A DNA stretch of 42,058 nt, taken from positions 1-42,058 of the forward strand of contig JAIRKE010000030.1 of NCBI GenBank assembly GCA_031260295.1. The letters are read 5' to 3'. The stretch is from Azonexus sp. GTDB lineage: Bacteria > Pseudomonadota > Gammaproteobacteria > Burkholderiales > Rhodocyclaceae. Below the pieces are notes generated by a model. The model worked only from the letters and a program-made list of their open reading frames with translations, was not told the origin of the DNA and searched no databases. The position numbers were made by a program, and so were the translations under genes. Below, piece after piece: positions 34,172 through 42,058 of the stretch (its first letter is position 1; each line of letters opens with the position of its first letter).

Positions 34172-34250
34172 GTAGGTTGGCGGTGAGCGAAGCAAACCCC
34201 AACATATAGAGTGATGGTGTTGGGATTCGCTACGCTCAGCCCCAATCTAC
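34172..34250. repeat. Large GTAGGTTGG-type palindromic repeat
   Basis: The arm 34172-34204 (gtaggttggcggtgagcgaa and on) and the arm 34218-34250 (ending cccaatctac) are near reverse complements of 33 bases around a 13-base loop. The arm sequence recurs at 26596-26623 and, degraded, at 28196-28222. This is the form of a widely dispersed proteobacterial intergenic repeat. Confidence 0.75.
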
Positions 34251-34268
34251 TGGGTTGCAACAGGCAAA

Positions 34269-34847
34269 TCATGGAGTTTCGAGCGTTATATTCTCAATGG
34301 TTTCAATTGTGGAGGAGACCAAATCCTTGGGGGCATCAGATAACGCAATCACTTGAAATTCAATGCTTCTGGCTGATTCTGTAATGCAGTAGATCGTCAC
34401 GTTTACTGGGCCTGCGCTCCACTCGGTACCTGCATAGGAACCCAAGTAAGAAACAGTGGCCGTTGTCGCCTTGTGACCCGATATGTCGAGATGCCGAATA
34501 TCCTTCAATATCTTGAACCCGGGGAATCCAAATACATTGCGAACGGCTGTCGCGAGAGCTATTTCTGATTCGTATGCAGTTCCTTTCGTCGCAATGCGGT
34601 TTTGGGTTTCTGATCCATTCGATATGTCACGAACGTGTACGAAGACACCTATTACCTTTTGAGGCGAAGTAGCATCATATTGTTGGGTGAGCAGATAGAT
34701 AGTTTCTCCTTCTAGCTGCATGACCTTCTTTTCCGCAAAACTCCTCGGAAAGTTGATCCGAATGCCATCATGATCGAATTCATCTGCAAAGGCATAACAT
34801 GCGCTGAAGGCGATGGCTGTTGCTAGTATTAACTGTGATAGTTTCAT
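34269..34847 (-). CDS. Small exported protein of unknown function
   Basis: This 192-residue protein starts MKLSQLILATAIAFSACYAF and has a signal peptide with cleavage expected around AFA-DEF. The mature part is a mixed alpha/beta domain (HDGIRINFPRSFAEKKV, IGVFVHVRDISNG, ATVSYLGSYAGTEW, VNVTIYCITESARSIEFQVIAL) with no motif I recognise. Two cysteines are present; the one in the signal region (FSACYA) could suggest a lipobox, but the surrounding residues fit poorly. The gene is AT-richer than the adjacent DUF2863 gene, from which it is separated by 12 bases. It may be cotranscribed with DUF2863. Confidence 0.75.
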   Translation of the reverse strand: MKLSQLILATAIAFSACYAFADEFDHDGIRINFPRSFAEKKVMQLEGETIYLLTQQYDATSPQKVIGVFVHVRDISNGSETQNRIATKGTAYESEIALATAVRNVFGFPGFKILKDIRHLDISGHKATTATVSYLGSYAGTEWSAGPVNVTIYCITESARSIEFQVIALSDAPKDLVSSTIETIENITLETP

Positions 34848-34859
34848 AGATCATCACCC

Positions 34860-36032
34860 TCAATGCAGCGCCTGCGAACTCGCGCCACTCTCCTCCGGCA
34901 TTTCAGCGTGCACCAGTTCGGCGTCGGTATTGGGGTAGAGCGGGGCGCCGCAGTCGTCGCAGAATTCCATCGGGAAATGGTGGTCGAGGAAGCTGATTTC
35001 CTTGACACCGGCTTCGCGCAGGACGGCTTCGATTTCGCTGGCGGCGTCGGTTGCTTCGTCCTCGGCGCCGAGCAGGGGCCAGACGATGCCGTGATAGATG
35101 TCGGCTTTGTCGCGTGGGCCGAGACCGACGCGGTATTCCTCCATGCGTTGGTCGTAGCAGGGGCCGACGACGGCACGGATGGCGTCCGGCATCAGGCCGA
35201 GCGCGGTTTGCAGGAAGGCCACCGAGGCGCGCAGCGAGTACGGGCGTGACAGGCGATCGGCATTGCGGCAGGCGGCGTGGTAGGCGTCGGGCAGCAGCAC
35301 TTCCCAGGCGCAGCCGGTGAGCAGCGGTTCGAGATTGGGGCCGCCTTGTTTTTGCCAGGCCTTGAGCGCGCCGTCCTTGCTGCCGTCCTTTTCGTTCCAG
35401 CGGAAGGGCGCTTGGTTGCGCGGCACGGCAATGGCGCCGACCAGATAGCGGACGTCGGACAGGAAGCGGTTGGTTTCGGCCAGGCCGTCGGTGTCGATGG
35501 TCAGATTCCCGCCAGCCAGGGCCGCCGCGCCGAGGGCCTGGGTCAGTTGCCAGGTGTCGCAGAAGCTGCGCGGCAACTGGTCGGGACTGAACAGGTAATC
35601 GCTCAGCGCGACGCGGGCCTGGCCGCCGAAGACATGAGCGCCAAGCTGTACCGCCAGCGCCGTCAGGGCGGCGGCGGGCAGGGGACAGGCGGGGATGGAG
35701 AAACGCGACCAGGCCAGCACTGGGGCGGCGAACAGCAGGATGTCGAAGGCTTGGTCGTCGGCTTGTAAGCGGCCGCTTTCGGCGCGCGATTCGACCATGT
35801 CGGCGAGTTCGTCATGGGCGCGCGGATTGGCCTCGAACAGCCGGTCGAGGGCGGTGTTGATGTCGTCCTCGGCGCCGTTTTTCAACAGGCCGTCGACGGT
35901 TTCGGCCAAGTGGGCCTCCCAGTAGCCGTCTTCGAGCTTGCCGCCGGAGTCGGCGAGACCGGCTGCTAGGCGCTGGAGTTCTGCGGCGTCGCGCGACAGG
36001 CGGTCGCGGGCGCCGAAGCGGGTTCGTTTCAT
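34860..36032 (-). CDS. DUF2863 family protein
   Basis: This 390-residue cytoplasmic protein matches the betaproteobacterial DUF2863 family: KRTRFGARDRLSRDAAELQR, GYWEAHLAETVDGLLKN, RAHDELADMVESRAES and the C-terminal cysteine pair FCDDCGAPLYPN that looks like a small metal or rubredoxin-like knuckle. Function is unknown. The start MKRTRFG at 36032 was chosen by family; the longer frame to 36107 has no conservation. The family is largely limited to Betaproteobacteria, which supports the taxonomic call. Confidence 0.85.
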   Translation of the reverse strand: MKRTRFGARDRLSRDAAELQRLAAGLADSGGKLEDGYWEAHLAETVDGLLKNGAEDDINTALDRLFEANPRAHDELADMVESRAESGRLQADDQAFDILLFAAPVLAWSRFSIPACPLPAAALTALAVQLGAHVFGGQARVALSDYLFSPDQLPRSFCDTWQLTQALGAAALAGGNLTIDTDGLAETNRFLSDVRYLVGAIAVPRNQAPFRWNEKDGSKDGALKAWQKQGGPNLEPLLTGCAWEVLLPDAYHAACRNADRLSRPYSLRASVAFLQTALGLMPDAIRAVVGPCYDQRMEEYRVGLGPRDKADIYHGIVWPLLGAEDEATDAASEIEAVLREAGVKEISFLDHHFPMEFCDDCGAPLYPNTDAELVHAEMPEESGASSQALH

Positions 36033-36127
36033 TGGGGATTCCAGAAAAGGCAAAGATGGGATTTTACCAGCCGGTAATAGAACGCCGATACTTGGCTCTA
36101 TCAGCAACAGGGCAGCAGAACGGATAT

Positions 36128-36153
36128 AAAAAGCCGGGTTTCACCGGCTTTTT
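36128..36153. terminator. Bidirectional intrinsic terminator
   Basis: AAAAAGCCGG (36128-36137) and CCGGCTTTTT (36144-36153) form a perfect 10-bp stem with loop GTTTCA. T-runs are built into both directions. It directly abuts the stop of the broken DUF2283 gene on the minus strand. Confidence 0.88.
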
Positions 36154-36340
36154 CAAGCTGCGACTTTGACTGGCGTTGGTAGGGTGCGCTTGCTGACTGA
36201 CAGGATTTCGATGCCGACGATATGCCCTTGGGCGTTGTAGTCGGCCATGATGCCGGGTTCGATCTGGCGGGTCGTCTCGACTTCGGCATCGGAGATTTCC
36301 AGGTAAACCGCATCGGCGATGGGTCGAATTCAAGTTTCAT
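36153..36340 (-). pseudogene. DUF2283 family small protein, frameshifted
   Basis: The start MKLEFDP is followed by a one-base loss. In the next frame the sequence reads IADAVYLEISDAEVETTRQI and later PGIMADYNAQGHIVGIEI, then LSVSKRTLPTPVKVAA and TGA. Joined, this is a complete DUF2283 protein of about 62 residues (MKLEFDP/IADAVYLEI...GIEILSVSKR). Members often sit beside DUF4258 proteins as a small two-gene unit; only a short unassignable piece precedes it here. The frameshift is at about 36317-36321 and could be real or a base-calling error. A terminator follows immediately. Confidence 0.75.
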
Positions 36341-36436
36341 AGATCGGTCGCCTAGTCGTCAAGCCAGGACGTAGTTCATGGGCGTACTCTAACCCGACAG
36401 GTAAAATCCAGAGCTTCCCCGCCCGAAATCCCGACC

Positions 36437-37210
36437 ATGCTGATTCTCCTGTCCCCGGCCAAATCCCTCGATTACCAGACGCCGCCGCACGTCGTGGCGT
36501 ACACGCAGCCGGCTTTCCTGGAACAGTCGGCCAGCCTGATCGAGCAGTTGCGCCGCCTGTCGCCGGCTGACATTGCCCATCTGATGAGTCTTTCCGACGC
36601 GCTGGCGCTGCTCAATTTTCACCGCTATGCCGACTGGCATCTGCCATTTACCCCGGACAACGCCAAGCAGGCGGTGCTGGCCTTCGACGGCGATGTCTAC
36701 GATGGTCTGGCGGCGCGCACGCTGAGCGCCGACGATCTGGCCTTCGCCCAGCGGCGGGTGCGTATTCTCTCCGGCCTGTACGGCATCCTGCGTCCGCTCG
36801 ACTTGATGCAGCCGTATCGCCTGGAAATGGGTACGCGCCTGGCCAACGCGGCGGGCAAGGATCTTTACGCTTTCTGGGGCGAGCGCCTGGTGACGGCGAT
36901 CAACGACGAACTGGCCGGCATGGCGCGGCCGGTGATCGTCAATCTGGCCTCGGCGGAATATTTCAAGGCCGCCGTCGGGCGCAGGATCGCCGGCGCGGTG
37001 ATCCAGCCGGTGTTCGAGGACTGGAAGAATGGCCGTTACAAGATCGTCAGTTTTTATGCCAAGCGGGCGCGTGGTCTGATGACGCGCTACGCGGTGCTGA
37101 ATCGTTTGGTCGAGCCGGAAGGGCTGAAAAATTTCGCCGAGGAAGGCTATGCTTTCGCCGCCGAAGTTTCGGATGCGACGACCTGGGTCTTCCGGCGGCG
37201 GCAAGCGTAA
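36437..37210 (+). CDS. yaaA: Peroxide-stress protein YaaA (DUF328)
   Basis: This 257-residue protein has the YaaA hallmarks: [67 protein letters not shown] segment, [23 protein letters not shown] and FAEEGYAF. E. coli YaaA lowers free iron during peroxide stress and binds DNA. Length is normal. The next gene pldA starts 5 bases after its stop, so the two form an operon. Confidence 0.95.
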   Translation: MLILLSPAKSLDYQTPPHVVAYTQPAFLEQSASLIEQLRRLSPADIAHLMSLSDALALLNFHRYADWHLPFTPDNAKQAVLAFDGDVYDGLAARTLSADDLAFAQRRVRILSGLYGILRPLDLMQPYRLEMGTRLANAAGKDLYAFWGERLVTAINDELAGMARPVIVNLASAEYFKAAVGRRIAGAVIQPVFEDWKNGRYKIVSFYAKRARGLMTRYAVLNRLVEPEGLKNFAEEGYAFAAEVSDATTWVFRRRQA

Positions 37211-37215
37211 GCGCG

Positions 37216-38286
37216 ATGGCGCGGCGCAAGCCGAATTTCCCTTGGGGGCTGGCGGTCGCTTTGGTCGTCGGCTTGGCCATCGGGCCGGCGCATGCACATA
37301 CCTTGACTGCTTGCCGGGCCTTGCCCGACGACACCGAGCGCCTGGCCTGCTACGACCGGCTGGCGGGTGAGGGCGGCGCGGCCGCCGTGGCGCCATCGGC
37401 GGACTCGCCGGCTACCGGGCGGGAAGCCGCGCCGCTGGCCTTGGCCGACTTGCCGGAGCCGGACGCTTCTACCCCGTCGACTCCGCTCGCCGAAGCCTGG
37501 GAACTCGATCCCGGCGAGCGCGGCCGCATCCTGCGCATCCGGTCCTACAAACCGGTCTACGTCCTGCCCTACTTCCATTCCCGGCGGCCCAACGTCCAGC
37601 CGTACAGCCCGGCGCCGGGACGTACCGGCCCGCCGCTCGATGGTCTGTCGGCCAACGAGGTGAAGTTCCAGATGAGCTTCAAGAGCAAGCTGGCCGAGGA
37701 TATTTTTGGCGACAACGGCGACCTGTGGTTCGGCTACATCCAGTCCTCGCACTGGCAGGCTTACGACGGCGACCATTCGCGTCCCTTCCGCGAAACCAAC
37801 TACGAGCCGGAGGCGATGTTCGTCTGGCGCACCGATTACAACCTGCTCGGCTGGCGCGGGCGTCTGCTATCGCTCGCCATCAATCACCAGTCGAACGGCC
37901 GCAGCCAGCCGCTGTCGCGTAGTTGGAACCGGGTCATCCTCGCCGCTGCCTTCGAGCGCGATGACTGGACGCTGACCCTGCGTCCGTAGTGGCGCCTTTC
38001 CGAAGGCGCCGACGACGACAACCCGGACATCAGCGACTATCTTGGCCGCGCCGACATCCACCTGCTGCGCCGCTGGAGCGGCGGCCGGCAAGTGTCGCTG
38101 CTGCTGCGTCACAGTCTGCGCGGCGGCGACAACAACCGCGGCGCGGTGCAGATCGACTACGCCTTCCCGATCGCTGGCGAACTGCGCGGCCATCTGCAAT
38201 GGTTCTCCGGCTACGGCGAAAGCCTGATCGACTACAACCACCGAGCAACCTACTACGGCGTCGGCATGTCGCTGATCGCGTGGTAG
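37216..38286 (+). pseudogene. pldA: Outer-membrane phospholipase A1, interrupted by an in-frame amber stop
   Basis: The frame encodes a signal peptide (ALVVGLAIGPAHA), a C-X10-C segment (CRALPDDTERLACYDRLA) and the OMPLA barrel with catalytic His224 and Ser226 in NHQSNGRSQPLSRSWNR. At codon 258 (37987-37989) a TAG follows LTLRP. The same frame continues with clear PldA sequence (WRLSEGADDDNPDISDYLG to YYGVGMSLIAW) up to the true TAG at 38284-38286, 356 residues in all. Homologs have tryptophan around this position, so one G-to-A change (TGG to TAG) explains it. The stop removes the last third of the barrel. The mutation, a suppressor or a sequencing error are the options. Confidence 0.88.
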
Positions 38287-38292
38287 CCCGCC

Positions 38293-38718
38293 TCAGGCCA
38301 GCGCCGCCAGTTCGGTCGCCACCGCGGCGGGCGAGAGGATGCGGAAGGCCAGCCGGGTGCGGCCGCGCAGGCGCAACAGCGCTTTATCCTTGCTGACCAG
38401 GATGTCGGCGTTGGCGCGCGCCGCCAGTTCGAGAAACTTCTGGTCGTCACGGTCCTGGCAGTGGGGCAGTTCCGGCGCTTCTCCGGCGGGTACTTGGCTC
38501 ACCAGGGCAGCATAGCGGGCGTAGTGTTTGGCGATCATTTCCGCCGTCAGCCCGAGTTGCGGGTAGGCCAGCACGCGCCGCAGTTCGTCCAGTGTGCGCT
38601 CGTCGGCCAGGCATTCAATGCGACCGTCCGCCAGCGCCGCCCCGATTGGCTCGGCGTCGACGTCGGCCCAGTGGAGGAGGTCAAGGACAACGTTGGTGTC
38701 GAGAACGAGGCGCGACAT
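38293..38718 (-). CDS. PIN-domain protein, putative toxin-like nuclease (COG1569 type)
   Basis: This 141-residue protein begins MSRLVLDTNVVLDLLHW. It has the PIN acidic residues Asp7, the Glu/Asp around DELRRVLAYPQL, and the C-terminal DRDDQKFLELAARANADILVSKDKALL. PIN domains of this kind are often RNase toxins of toxin-antitoxin pairs. No small antitoxin ORF is visible next to it on either side, so it may be a solitary PIN protein with another role. It is convergent with pldA and divergent from dusC. Confidence 0.88.
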   Translation of the reverse strand: MSRLVLDTNVVLDLLHWADVDAEPIGAALADGRIECLADERTLDELRRVLAYPQLGLTAEMIAKHYARYAALVSQVPAGEAPELPHCQDRDDQKFLELAARANADILVSKDKALLRLRGRTRLAFRILSPAAVATELAALA

Positions 38719-38765
38719 GGCGCGGATTATAATGCGCCCCTTCGCCGCCCCCTCCGGAATCCCGC

Positions 38766-39770
38766 ATGTCCCGCATTCTTCTCGCCCCGATGGAAGGGCT
38801 TGCCGATAGCCTGTTGCGCGGCGTGCTGACGGCCATCGGCGGATACGACTGGGGCATTTGCGAATTCGTGCGCGTCGGCAACAGCGTGCTGCCGGCCAAG
38901 ACTTTCGAGCGCATCTGCCCGGAATTGCTGAATGGCGGCAGGACCGCCGCTGGCACGCCGATGCGCGTGCAATTGCTCGGTTCCGACCCGCATCTGATGG
39001 CCGAGAACGCGCACCGGCTGGCTGCCCTGCGTCCGGCCGGCATTGACCTCAACTTCGGCTGCCCGGCGCCGACCGTCAATCGCCATCGCGGCGGCGCGGC
39101 GCTGCTCGGCGAGCCGGAATTGCTGCACGCCATCACCGCCGCCGTGCGCGCCGTGGTGCCGGCCGACATGCCATTTACCGCCAAGATGCGCCTGGGCATC
39201 GACGACACCAGCCTAGCCATTGATAACGCCCAGGCGCTGGCCGCCGCCGGCATTGACGAACTGATCGTGCACGGCCGGACCCGAGCCGATGGCTACCGGC
39301 CGCCGGCACGCTGGGAATGGATCGACCGGGTACGCGCCGCTGTCGCCGTGCCGCTGATCGCCAACGGCGAGGTGTGGACCGTCGAGGATTACCGCAATTG
39401 CCAGGCCGCCACCGGCTGCGCCGACGTCATGATCGGCCGCGGCGCCGTGGCCGACCCGCTGCTTGCCCGCCGCGCGCGCGGCGAGGTGTTTGACGATGGG
39501 GGCGGCGGCTGGGACGAAGTGGCGCCGGGCGTCGCCGCCTACTGGCTGGGCGTGCGGCGCAAGGTGGTGCCGGCGCATGCCGGCGGCCGCCTCAAGCAAT
39601 GGCTGGCCATGTTGCGCCGCAATTATCCGCAAGCCGAGGTTCTGTACCAGCGGCTGCGCCCGGTCAAGGCGGCGGCCGATATCGACCGGTTGCTGCTTGC
39701 GGCTGGCGTGCTGACGAAGCTGCCGGAAACGGTGTGGCCGGCCGCCGGGAGCGCCGTTGATGCGCGCTGA
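38766..39770 (+). CDS. dusC: tRNA-dihydrouridine synthase C
   Basis: This 334-residue flavoenzyme reduces uridine (position 16 for DusC) in tRNA. It begins MSRILLAPMEGLADSLLR and has catalytic Cys99 in LNFGCPAPTVNRHRGGAAL. Other motifs are FTAKMRLGIDD, ELIVHGRTRADGY, LIANGEVWTVEDY and MIGRGAVADPLL for FMN binding. The C-terminal domain (KQWLAMLRRNYPQAEVLYQRLR) matches DusC more than DusA/B. The stop overlaps the MFS gene start by 11 bases. Confidence 0.93.
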   Translation: MSRILLAPMEGLADSLLRGVLTAIGGYDWGICEFVRVGNSVLPAKTFERICPELLNGGRTAAGTPMRVQLLGSDPHLMAENAHRLAALRPAGIDLNFGCPAPTVNRHRGGAALLGEPELLHAITAAVRAVVPADMPFTAKMRLGIDDTSLAIDNAQALAAAGIDELIVHGRTRADGYRPPARWEWIDRVRAAVAVPLIANGEVWTVEDYRNCQAATGCADVMIGRGAVADPLLARRARGEVFDDGGGGWDEVAPGVAAYWLGVRRKVVPAHAGGRLKQWLAMLRRNYPQAEVLYQRLRPVKAAADIDRLLLAAGVLTKLPETVWPAAGSAVDAR

Positions 39771-40977
39771 AACGCCATCCGCCGGCCAGGCGGCGGTTAG
39801 CCCCTGGCTCGACGCCGCCGCTACCCGGCGCGCCAATTGGGCGCTGGCGCTGGCCGGCTTCGCCTGCTTCATGCTGCTTTACGGGACGCAGCCGCTGCTG
39901 CCGCAGTTGACCGGCGCCTTCGCCATCTCGGCGGTAACGGCCAGCCTCAGCGTTTCGGCGGGTACGGTAGCGATGGCTTTCCTGCTGATCCCGTGGAGTC
40001 TGGTGTCCGACCGCTATGGTCGGGTGGCGCTGATGCGCGCCTGCCTGTTCGGCGCCGCGATCTTCGGCTCTGCTTCGGCCTTCGCGCCGGATTTTCCGAC
40101 CCTGTTACTGAGCCGGGTCTGCGTCGGCGCTTGCATCGCCGGCGTGCCGGCGGCGGCGATGGCCTACCTCGGCGAGGAACTGGCGCCCGATCAGCGGGCC
40201 AGGGCGATGGGCCTGTACATCGCGGCCAATGCGCTCGGCGGCATGTCCGGCCGCTTTCTTGCTGCTGCGATCAGCGAATATCTGAGTTGGCATCACGGCC
40301 TGGCGGCCCTCGGCTTGCTCGGCCTATTGGCCGCTGCCGGCTTCCTGCGTCTCTTGCCGCGCGGCCGCCATTTTGTCGCCCAGCCCCTGCAACTGCGGCC
40401 GCTGATCGCCGACGTTCGCAGCATCTACGCCGATGCCGGCCTGCCCTGGCTGTTCTGGACCTCTTTTCTAATCATGGGTGCCTTCGTCGGCATCTATAAC
40501 TACCTCGGCTTCCGCCTCAGCCTGCCGCCCTATGCCCTCGGTCCGGCGGCGATCGGCGCCATCTTCCTGCTCTACGTTCTGGGCAGTTTGTCCTCGGTGC
40601 TGGCCGCCGGCGCCGCCGCGCGCCACGGCCGGCAACGGGTGATTCTGGCCATGAGCCTGTGCATGGCGGCCGGCATCGGCTTGACCTGCCTCGCCCCACT
40701 GCCGCTGATCATCGGTGGCCTAGCGCTGTTCACCTTCGGCTACTTCGCCGTCCATTCGCTGGCCAGTGCCTGGGTCGGGCGACGCGCCGGCACGCGGCGC
40801 GGTCTGGTTTCGGCGCTGTACTTGTCGAGCTACTACCTCGGCGGCAGCATCATCGGCTATGCCGCCGGTTGGCCTTGGGAACACTTCGCCTGGCCCGGCG
40901 TCGCCGGTGCGCTGCTGCTGCCGGTCGCGCTGGTGATCGCCATCACCCTGCATCTGCGCAAGCTGGGCGACGCCTGA
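39760..40977 (+). CDS. MFS transporter (YnfM-like)
   Basis: This 405-residue major-facilitator protein has 12 predicted helices. The pattern ALAGFACFMLLYGTQPLLPQLTGAF opens it, followed by PWSLVSDRYGRVALMRA (motif A, loop 2-3), SRVCVGACIAGVPAAAMAYLGEE and FGYFAVHSLASAWVGRRA. It resembles E. coli YnfM and arabinose/drug-efflux relatives; the substrate is unknown. ATG at 39760 was chosen over the TTG just before it. It overlaps dusC, so it is probably cotranscribed. Confidence 0.9.
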   Translation: MRAETPSAGQAAVSPWLDAAATRRANWALALAGFACFMLLYGTQPLLPQLTGAFAISAVTASLSVSAGTVAMAFLLIPWSLVSDRYGRVALMRACLFGAAIFGSASAFAPDFPTLLLSRVCVGACIAGVPAAAMAYLGEELAPDQRARAMGLYIAANALGGMSGRFLAAAISEYLSWHHGLAALGLLGLLAAAGFLRLLPRGRHFVAQPLQLRPLIADVRSIYADAGLPWLFWTSFLIMGAFVGIYNYLGFRLSLPPYALGPAAIGAIFLLYVLGSLSSVLAAGAAARHGRQRVILAMSLCMAAGIGLTCLAPLPLIIGGLALFTFGYFAVHSLASAWVGRRAGTRRGLVSALYLSSYYLGGSIIGYAAGWPWEHFAWPGVAGALLLPVALVIAITLHLRKLGDA

Positions 40978-40998
40978 TTCCGGGAGGGTCGGCAGCGA

Positions 40999-41553
40999 TC
41001 ATACGGAATCTTGTCGTTTCGCTTTGCGCTGTGCCAAAAAATCCCGCTGAAACATACACATGCGCAACACGTTGTAGTAGTCGCCGTTGTAGAAAAATTC
41101 CTCGATCAGCTCGGCTTCATGCTGGAAGCCGCACTTCTCGTAGATGTGTATTGCCGTCGCGTTTTCGCGATCGACAACCAGATACAGCTTGTGCAGATTC
41201 AGCGCCGAAAAGGCGTAGTCGATGGCGAGTCGCGTTGCGCTCGTTGCATAGCCGCGCCCCTGCGCCTGTGGTGCGATGATGATCTGGAATTCGCCGTAAC
41301 GGTGAATGTGGTCGAGCCCAATCAGCTCGACGAGCCCGACAATTTCGCCCGCCGGGTCGACCGCGACGAAGCGGCGTTCGCGCTGGTCATGCACATGGCG
41401 GTCATACAGTTGCGATAGTTCGGCGAAGGTCTCGTAGGGTTCGGTGAACCAGTAACGCATGATCTTCGCGTTGTTGTTCAATTCGTGAACGAATTTCAGA
41501 TCGTGGCGTTCCAGCGGGCGCAAGGTCAGGCGGTTGTCTTGTTCGATAGTCAT
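40999..41553 (-). CDS. speG: Spermidine N1-acetyltransferase (GNAT family)
   Basis: This 184-residue GNAT enzyme closely follows Spe[77 protein letters not shown] (acetyl-CoA loop), [26 protein letters not shown] and [12 protein letters not shown]. It acetylates spermidine/spermine to relieve polyamine excess. The start [11 protein letters not shown] is preferred; the frame to 41763 runs through unrelated sequence. It converges with the MFS gene. Confidence 0.92.
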   Translation of the reverse strand: MTIEQDNRLTLRPLERHDLKFVHELNNNAKIMRYWFTEPYETFAELSQLYDRHVHDQRERRFVAVDPAGEIVGLVELIGLDHIHRYGEFQIIIAPQAQGRGYATSATRLAIDYAFSALNLHKLYLVVDRENATAIHIYEKCGFQHEAELIEEFFYNGDYYNVLRMCMFQRDFLAQRKAKRQDSV

Positions 41554-41659
41554 GGCAAAACCCCCGTTGAGTCCATTTTTTTGCAATCCCGGCATCATGT
41601 CACAAATGCCCCGTGGATTTGCCGGGTCAATACCTTGAATCCGATCCAAGCGAAAAGGG

Positions 41660-41971
41660 GCTTTTAAACCTGCCGAATTCGAGAGGTTTAAAAGCCTGGC
41701 TGGTCTGAACAGCTTTTCGTTGTCGCAAAAGAAATGGATTGAGGCAACCGGCGCCATTGGCATCTACGCCAAGGCTGGCCGTGGCGGCGGCACTTACGCC
41801 CACAAGGATATCGCCTTCGAGTTCGGCTCCTGGCTCAGTCCTGAGTTCAAGTTGTACCTGATCAAGGAATTTCAACGCCTCAAGGATGACGAAGCGCGGG
41901 TCGCGTCATTGGAATGGAATTTCCAGCGCACGCTGGCTAAGAGCCTGTTCACGATCTTGGTGCTGCCGTAG
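41660..41971 (+). pseudogene. KilA-N domain protein fragment, truncated at both ends
   Basis: The plus strand reads [20 protein letters not shown] followed by [20 protein letters not shown] and HKDIAFEFGSWLSPEFKLYL, then IKEFQRLKDDEARVASLEWN and FQRTLAK. This is the core of KilA-N DNA-binding proteins of phage and defence-island origin. The N-terminal part is missing upstream. At about 41941 the homology stops abruptly at the left end of an IS5-like element, and the last ten codons to the TAG at 41969-41971 are IS sequence. Confidence 0.8.
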
Positions 41972-42058
41972 ACTGAGTGGTATGAGAAAGAGTTACCCCA
42001 GTGATCTGAGCAAAGAAGCGTTTGAGCAAATCAGGCCGTTGCTGGAGAGCGTGCGCAA
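41941..42058 (+). mobile_element. Left end of an IS5-family-like insertion sequence
   Basis: From about 41941 (gagcctgttcacgatcttgg) the KilA-N reading stops and a transposase gene begins 41 bases on. GAGCCTGTTCA is plausible as a terminal inverted repeat of an IS5-type element. The right end lies beyond the window, so repeats and target duplication cannot be confirmed. Confidence 0.65.
41982..42058 (+). CDS. IS5-family-like transposase, N-terminal part only
   Basis: The visible 25 residues are MRKSYPSDLSKEAFEQIRPL followed by LESVR. This is the typical opening of IS5/IS1031-type transposases (DUF4096-like domain). The gene runs off the window. The catalytic DDE residues are not visible. Confidence 0.75.
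   Translation, partial: MRKSYPSDLSKEAFEQIRPLLESVR

Larger units (their letters stand above)
33710..34268. other. 559-bp repeat-rich spacer without a gene
   Basis: Short ORFs here have no ribosome site or recognisable protein. The stretch holds two different long inverted repeats (33774-33847 and 34172-34250) and AT-rich DNA upstream of the M48 gene that presumably carries its promoter. No -35/-10 pair was convincing. The segment 33850-34170 shows nothing that I can support. Confidence 0.5.

Noticed and set aside
38293..38765. Toxin-antitoxin pair around the PIN gene
   Set aside because: Only the PIN protein is visible; the 47-base gap to dusC and the pldA side hold no antitoxin-sized gene, so a TA system is not claimed.
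1..42058. CRISPR arrays, tRNA or rRNA genes
   Set aside because: No regularly spaced direct repeats and no sequence with tRNA or rRNA conserved blocks were noticed while reading both strands by eye.

Overview
The window is chromosomal DNA from a GC-rich betaproteobacterium, most likely of the Rhodocyclales (Dechloromonas/Azonexus-like). This rests on the gene repertoire: a DUF2863 gene, an APS-reductase type CysH next to a DUF934 protein and CysI, a group-2 Mrp antiporter operon, and a bioA-F-H-C-D order. Taxonomy is inference. No rRNA, tRNA or CRISPR array was seen.

Layout. (1) 1-1561: the 3' end of an hcp (type VI secretion tube) gene, then about 1.4 kb of decayed DNA that resembles an integrative-element remnant. 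(2) 1562-3845: cysN and cysD on the minus strand behind a palindromic CysB-like operator. (3) 3956-10803: a tightly overlapping minus-strand operon mrpAB-C-D-E-F-G-uspA. (4) 11029-12580: trmA and a small ABM-domain gene, divergent. (5) 12755-15942: an export system (HlyD lipoprotein, ABC ATPase, ABC-2 permease), with a long inverted repeat between the first two genes. (6) 15943-20053: cysH-DUF934-cysI on minus and cysB divergent on plus. A duplicated cysH 3' tail sits at the junction with the exporter. (7) 20120-24453: two HDOD signalling proteins flanking an orphan nosD-like gene, then a parvulin PPIase. (8) 24576-26590: yciI and yciB on minus, and an RpfG-type HD-GYP response regulator on plus. 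(9) 26622-33709: the biotin operon bioD-C-H-F-A on minus, invaded by AT-richer cargo: a SEL1-repeat gene between bioF and bioH, an AP2-type DNA-binding module fused in frame to BioA, and just upstream an M48 metallopeptidase carrying a type IV pilin-like C-terminal half. (10) 33710-36436: a repeat-rich spacer, a small exported protein, a DUF2863 gene, and a frameshifted DUF2283 gene. (11) 36437-40977: yaaA, pldA with an in-frame amber stop, a PIN-domain gene, dusC and an MFS exporter. (12) 40999-42058: speG, then a KilA-N gene fragment cut by the left end of an IS5-like element running off the window.

How the genes work together. The cys genes form a split assimilatory sulfate regulon: sulfate adenylyltransferase CysDN, APS reductase CysH and sulfite reductase CysI, with LysR regulator CysB. 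The likely operators share an ATAAC/GTTAT inverted repeat. CysH has APS-reductase cysteines and no APS kinase is present, so APS is probably reduced directly. The bio genes cover the late biotin pathway plus BioC/BioH for pimeloyl synthesis.

The strongest candidates for something new are the AP2-BioA fusion, the M48-pilin chimera beside it, and the pattern of foreign cargo settled inside the biotin operon. Signs of genome erosion (pldA amber stop, DUF2283 frameshift, KilA-N and integrative-element remnants) and several families of large inverted repeats are also worth attention.
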